Shown here: one piece after another, positions 59,149 to 64,000 of the stretch
Numbering within the stretch: the stretch's first letter is position 1
How the letters are laid out: the number at the start of each line of letters is the position of its first letter
Assembly (NCBI RefSeq): GCF_030718845.1
Contig: NZ_CP132191.1
Span: 620,001 to 684,000 of the forward strand
Direction: 5' to 3'
Source: Mycoplasma seminis
Lineage (GTDB): Bacteria > Bacillota_I > Bacilli_A > Mycoplasmatales > Metamycoplasmataceae
Length of the DNA: 64,000 bases
The notes under the pieces: model-generated
Told to the model about the DNA's origin: nothing
What the model saw: only the letters and a program-made list of their open reading frames with translations
Database searches by the model: none
Translations under genes and position numbers: made by a program

Positions 59149-59391
59149 ATTTATCTCCATTAAAAGATAAGAATTTTGATAAATTTATTTTTGATTTCTT
59201 ATCTTTGATTAAATTATCTACTTTTATTTTCTATATATATATATATTGGAAACCAATAAGCAAACAGAATTGAACAATGTGAATCAGAAGTCTATCCCCT
59301 ACCCAAGAAAAAAATTCACCCCCTGTTTTATTTAATGCTGTACCGATTTATAACACTTCCAACGCTTAAGCGATTGGAGGTTTTTTATTTA
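59149..59391. promoter_or_regulatory. Divergent region between the giant gene and the phage helicase
   Basis: On the giant-gene side there is a leader hairpin with perfect 11-base arms (59163-59173 and 59196-59206), a (TA)7 tract (59232-59246) where a promoter is expected, and a small palindrome attggaaaccaat (59245-59257). On the phage side there are C-runs (cccct, caccccc) unlike the rest of the window. No open gene is seen in these 243 bases. Confidence 0.6.
59358..59386 (+). terminator. Hairpin with T-run before the phage helicase gene
   Basis: tccaacgctt and aagcgattgga pair with one bulged base, followed by gg and six T. The same bases hold ggagg, the only ribosome-site-like sequence before the start at 59392, so it could end incoming transcription or hide the ribosome site. 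Confidence 0.6.
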
Positions 59392-60333
59392 ATGAATAAT
59401 ATAAATTTAAAAAGTTTTTTAACTGAATGGGCTGAATGAACTAAAAGCCCCAATCTAAACAAAAAGACAATCAAAGACACAGGATTTGACATAATAGACA
59501 ATCAATTACAAGGGCTCCGCCCAAATCAACTTATTATTTTAGGCGGTCGACCTGGAGCAGGTAAGACAACTTTTGCTCTTAATGTAATGGATGCAATAGA
59601 TAAACAATTAGCAGATAATGAGAGAATTTTATTCATATCTCTTGAACAGTCAGCGAGTGAGATATTGCAAAAAACTATTGCTCTTAATCATATTTACCCT
59701 TTGAGAAATTTTTACAACTCTCAAAATATTGTTGAAGAATTAAATAATAAATTCGGATCTAAACTCGCTAATACTGTTAAAGATTCCAAAATTGTAATGG
59801 TTGATAGTACTGACGTCAAAGCTGAAGATATTTCTAAAATTATTTTGAAATACCAAGATGAAAACAAAGTCGTTGTTCGTGCTGTATTTATTGACCATAT
59901 CCAAATATTAAGCACAGCAAAATATAGTTCAACAAAATACGAGCAAGCTTGCATTGTTTCTCGTGAACTTAAAAAATTAGCTCTCGGGCTAGAGATTCCA
60001 GTTTTTGCACTTTCTCAAATGAGTAGAGACTGAGCAAAAGAGAAAAAGAAATTTGCTCCATCTCTCACAGATTTAAGAGATTCAGGTTCACTTGAACAAG
60101 ATGCGGATATTGTAATGTTTATATACCAACGAGAAAATAATGAAATTCCACCAACATTATATGCTGAACCTGTGAACATTTCTATCGCTAAAAATAGAAA
60201 TGGTTCACTAGGAAGTGACACACCACTTTGTTTCTTTTCTTCAGTGGCTAAAATGGTGGATGCTACAAATCAATATGTTATTCAATCAACCCAAAGAAGT
60301 TTGAAAGATTGAAATGCTAAAGGAGATTTATAA
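59392..60333 (+). CDS. DnaB-type replicative helicase, phage-encoded, C-terminal domain only
   Basis: The 313-residue product lacks the N-terminal DnaB domain and consists of the RecA-like helicase core. Walker A is GGRPGAGKTTFAL (about 49-61), then FISLEQSASEI, Walker B-like AVFIDHIQIL (about 161-170), the PVFALSQMSRD motif and LTDLRDSGSLEQDADIVMFI with the arginine-finger region. Single-domain DnaB-like helicases are common in phages. The host must supply the loader, as none is seen. The ATG at 59392 follows a hairpin overlapping ggagg. The next gene starts two bases after the stop. Confidence 0.9.
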
Positions 60334-60335
60334 TT

Positions 60336-61163
60336 ATGTGAAACACTGGAACATTAGGAATTGGAGTCGGAATTGTTAAAAATAATCCAAGAGTACATTC
60401 AACAACAAACCAAATTGGAGAGTTAAAAGAAACGGTATTTTTGGATGTTTTAACACAAGTCCCACAAAAACTAGGAGAACCACCAAGACAACTTATTACA
60501 AAATTACAAGTTCGGGGAAATTTAGCCCAAAAAGCTAAATTATTAAAACCTGAAACATTAATTACCTGAATAGGTTCTCCATATATAAATGAATCAAGAA
60601 ACGAGCAAGCACAAACAAGTTATAAAATTATGACTTTTGATTTGATAAGTTTTTCAGCTAAACAATTAGATCCAAATAATGTCGTGGATTACGAAGCTGA
60701 ATTTGGGAGAACTTATACAAAAGTACAAGCACTTGTGAGAATTATAGAAGAACCAAAAGAATTAGAAAGAACCACACTTTTAAAAACTGTCTTCAATATT
60801 CCAAACAGTGAAAAAGGTATCTTTTTAGATATGTACACCGGTACAGATAGAAAGGCGTTCAATTTCTTTGATAGTGAAGATTTTAAAAATGTACAAAAGG
60901 GTTCAAAAATCTATTGCGTTTTTCGTCCTTATGCAAGTGTGGCTCAAAGTATGAAAAATATGTGAAATTATGTGGAAACAAAAGGGGAATTATTATCTTA
61001 TTTCTTTGTTGAACCTGCAAATATTCCACAAGATATTACAATAACACCACCAAAACAATATGAAGCAACATATGAAGTTGATTCAAATCCGGAGTCAATT
61101 TCAAGTTTAAAAACTGAAACTGTTAAAGATATAACAGCAATGTTTGATTTTAGTGACAAATAA
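60336..61163 (+). CDS. Phage protein of unknown function, 275 aa
   Basis: Not recognised. It begins MWNTGTLGIGVGIVKNNPRV, is soluble and mixed alpha/beta in pattern, and ends with an acidic stretch and aromatic tip (DITAMFDFSDK), which recalls SSB-like tails. With the position directly after the helicase, a single-strand binding or replication accessory role is possible but unproven. aaggaga precedes the ATG. Three TGA codons are Trp. Confidence 0.7.
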
Positions 61164-61165
61164 AA

Positions 61166-62848
61166 ATGAAAGATAACTTCATAACACCGCCACCAAAATT
61201 CACAGAAGAGAAGTTGGAACAAATACTTCACTATACTGATTCAAAAGACAACCCAAGTTTTGAAGCATTTAAATCAAAAGAATTTTTCGAGATTCAAAGC
61301 GGAGCAAAAGGGGTGTCAAAGTCTTTTGGGGGTGCTATTATAACCATTTACAGGCTTGTAAATGAAAAGTATTTCAATTCTATGTGGTGTCGTAATCAAT
61401 ATAACCATATCAAAAACACACTTGTTCCAATGTTCAAAAAAGTAATTGACTTTTTAGCAAAAGAACATGGTTTAGATTATTCTCCATACATTAATATAAC
61501 AAACGAAGCTATTTATTGAAATTATGATGATGGTGGAGATGGTAGAAAAGTATTTTTCCAAAACTTTGAAAAAATACAAGCTTTCCAAGGGGTGACACTT
61601 CAAAACTCAAATTTCTTTTTTGGAGAGTTGGTAATTGATGAACCTATTGAGGACCCCGAAAATAAAAATTGAAGCCCTAGCGATTTAAGAGACTTATATA
61701 AAAATCAAGCGGAGAACCTTCCTATTTTAATCCAAAACACTGTCTTGCGTACTGTTGCACCTAAAGACGCTCAATTAAAAGTTAAGTTCTTCTACAATAT
61801 TTTTTCCACTGATCATTTTCTTATTACTGATTTTCATAATAAAGTAATTAAATTCATTAATGAGGACGAGACAACCTCTCAAGAAATAATGGAAGAATTA
61901 ATCCAAAAGAATTATCTGCAAAAAAGTGATCCAGAATTCTCAAATGGACTTGGATTAATTTGCACAATGTTCACAAAATATTTTGTACCTAGTTCTCAAA
62001 TGTCTCTAATTCAAAAAAAGCAACTTGAAGTACTTAAATCACAAAATTATAGACTTTGGGTTATAACTGTCGTTGGTTTTGCTTTTGTTTCGGAATCAAA
62101 ACAAACAAGTTTCTTTTTAAGAGACTTAATTTATAAAAATGGAAATGAATTTTCCGACAATATTGAATTCATTTCTCAAAATGATTTTGACTCAATGTTA
62201 AAAAACGGAGAAGTGCTTGGAGTTTTTGACGGGTACGACCCAGGAAAAAGTGACAACGCTTCATGGTGTCGGGTTGCTTTATTGGAAAATGGTTCAATTG
62301 TGGTTTTAAATGCTATAGAGGACCTCAAAAGCTTATTTAGTTATAAACCTTCAAGGGTTGAAGTTAATAGAGCCTTAATTGATTTAATTACAGCCGACAA
62401 CGCAAGAATCCAACAAATTCTTGCTATGTCGGGAAGTGCGAACAGTTATTTCAATCTACAGCACTTTGAAAATCCAATTCTCACTGACAACGATCATGTT
62501 GTTGATTATATCAATTTAGATTTAGCAAATTCAAATGTTAGAGATAAAGGTTTTTTGATGTCTTGTCGTTTAGCAATAAGAAAAGACACAAAACAACACA
62601 AGTTCGGGATTGAATCACGTCAAAAGTGAATTGAGTGAGTTTTAGGTAATAAACTTTTAAAAGTTGTCGAACAAAACTCTACTAAAAAATTACTGTGAAA
62701 TTTATCACGTCAATATGTAGAAGCAGGAGAAACCAAAAGAGACGAAAAGGTTTTTCCTGAAATATATGATTTAATTAATGCTTTTGAAATGGCTTGTTGC
62801 TTACTTTACAGAAAACAACCAGCCCTAATTGCAAAAGCATCACAATAA
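61166..62848 (+). CDS. terL: Phage terminase large subunit
   Basis: The 560-residue product has the large-terminase layout. The N-terminal ATPase has a Walker A-like SGAKGVSKSFGG (about 43-54) and Walker B ELVIDEPIED. The C-terminal RNase H-like nuclease starts at GVFDGYDPGKSDNASWCRVA (about 352-371), where the Asp in GVFDGYD would bind metal. The Walker A is atypical, with Ser in place of Gly before Lys-Ser. The enzyme cuts and pumps phage DNA into the prohead through the portal encoded next. It starts two bases after the preceding stop. The small subunit is not seen in the window. Confidence 0.85.
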
Positions 62849-62857
62849 GGAGAAAAA

Positions 62858-64000
62858 ATGGCTTTAAGCAACGACGATATTTTCAAGAATGGAACAATGC
62901 TTTTTGCTGGTAATGTTTTAAAAAAATCAATGGACCAGGATTTCAAAATCAATTCAAAAAGCTATTTTGAAAACCAAGGGGCAATTATGCAGCAATCTGA
63001 ACTTGCTACCGAGCTTCCTGAAATCAAAGTTTCAAAGAATCAAAAAGAAGTTGATAACTTTTTAAAACAAAACGAGTTTCTTTCTATAATCCAAAAGTTA
63101 GAAAATTACTTATTTAAAAAGGGACTTTTTGCTTTAGGTGTTAGAAATGGTAAAAAAATCATTTTAGCAAAAGTTGTTGACTATGGTTTTAATGATGATA
63201 ATGAATTGGAATATTTAAAAGTAAACGTTGGAGATATCCAAAACGATTCTGAAAGCTTTTCAATTTATGAAGAATATTCACTTAATAAAAACAAAGGTTA
63301 TGTTAATCAAATAGCCGTTTCAAGAAACGGAGAAGAAAAACCACTCAAAGAAATTTTAGGAAAAGCATACAAGCAAAAAATCTTTGCTGGAGAATTTATA
63401 CCATTTACAATTTTCAAAAACAACGCACAAGCAAAAGCGGAGGTTGATTTAATAGATCAACAATACTTTGATTTATTAGATGTTAAACTAAAGGCACTTT
63501 ATTATGATACATTTACTTCTACTCCAACTCCATTAATTAATTGAGATATGGGAAACAATAAAGTGGAAGATATTAAATCCTCACTTTATTCGTTAGGTAA
63601 GCAAAGAATGATAGAAACTCACTCAATTGGAAGTTTCACGGATCAAATGGCCCGTCCGTTTGAAATTGTGCAAGGACAAAGCAATTCAATTACTTTAATC
63701 CAGTCAATTGAATCAATTTCTTATTGAATTAAGCAAGCCTTATTATTTAAAAAAGACTCTTCTGACGGTGGTGTTCATAACATGCACAGCACTGAAGCTC
63801 AACAGTTAAATTCAAGCTATAACCACAATATGGAAATGAAAGCAAACTTGAGAGAAATATATTATGAAAAATTTATTCGTGTCGTGCTTAAATGTCTTGG
63901 ATTAGATTCACAACAAGAAATAGAAGTGATTGCACCAAGTTCTTCAAAATATCTTGATAAACAAGCTCGTGTGCTTTCAACTGATCAAAACGGTGTTCTA
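62858..64000 (+). CDS. Phage portal protein, 3' end outside window
   Basis: At least 381 residues are visible. They follow the order expected for SPP1-type portals, with an N-terminal wing (KQNEFLSIIQKLENYLFKKG), a central beta-rich part (KVNVGDIQNDSESFSIYEEY), then helical stem-region sequence (TLIQSIESISYWIKQALLF, YYEKFIRVVLKCLGL). Location straight after the terminase gene supports the call more than motifs do. aaggag precedes the ATG by seven bases. TGA at 63542 and 63725 are Trp. Confidence 0.78.

Larger units (their letters stand above)
59392..64000 (+). mobile_element. Prophage or phage-derived module, right end outside window
   Basis: Four consecutive plus-strand genes (DnaB-type helicase, unknown, large terminase, portal) with spacings of 2-9 bases are a typical tailed-phage replication and packaging order. 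The last gene is cut by the window end. No integrase or attachment site is visible here. Confidence 0.8.

Noticed and set aside
59265-59345. Prophage attachment site in the C-rich intergenic stretch
   Set aside because: No second copy or integrase lies in the window, so there is nothing to support it.

Overview
The window comes from a mollicute of the Mycoplasma/Mycoplasmopsis type. Base composition is very AT-rich, and essentially every gene stays open only if in-frame TGA is read as Trp (genetic code 4), including the housekeeping genes rpsD and uvrC. Minus-strand genes therefore carry many TCA triplets on the given strand that would look like stops under the standard code.

Layout. (1) About 1-25440: most of an integrative conjugative element (ICE), almost all on the minus strand, with many TAATG-coupled genes. 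From right to left: a winged-helix-like gene, a small unknown, a MOB-type relaxase, a TraG/VirD4 coupling ATPase, an ArdC-like protein reading into an internally duplicated domain, a long coiled-coil membrane protein, several accessory proteins, one plus-strand gene, an SSB-like protein, a lipoprotein, an SSB, a VirB2-like pilin candidate, a VirB6-like membrane protein and a TraE/VirB4 ATPase. traE is split by an IS30-type element with 14-bp direct repeats, and without the IS it would be fused in frame to a very long C-terminal region that leaves the window. (2) 25293-26564: a PnuC-like transporter read in frame into a P-loop kinase that appears truncated where the ICE ends. (3) 26589-36013: four tightly packed genes (SF1 helicase, 699-aa unknown, 331-aa protein with a DUF2997-like end, ClpB-like AAA+ ATPase). 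This is the best candidate for an undescribed system. (4) 36322-38930: rpsD, rpmE and, convergent, uvrC. (5) 39091-59148: one uninterrupted reading frame of about 6,685 residues, a giant Ebh-like surface protein of three-helix repeats with an internal tandem duplication. (6) 59392-64000: plus-strand phage genes (DnaB-type helicase, unknown, large terminase, portal), open at the window end.

How the parts work together. The ICE encodes relaxase, coupling protein, VirB4 motor, inner-membrane channel and pilin candidates, so it once specified a reduced type IV secretion apparatus suited to a wall-less cell. The IS insertion probably makes this copy transfer-defective. The helicase/AAA+ operon sits between the ICE and core genes and carries a (AT)9 tract near the start of its first gene, the kind of site used for phase switching. 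The giant surface gene also has a TA tract, in its upstream region. Mobile DNA, possible defence and surface variation are thus concentrated around a small core segment. No tRNA, rRNA or CRISPR array was recognised.
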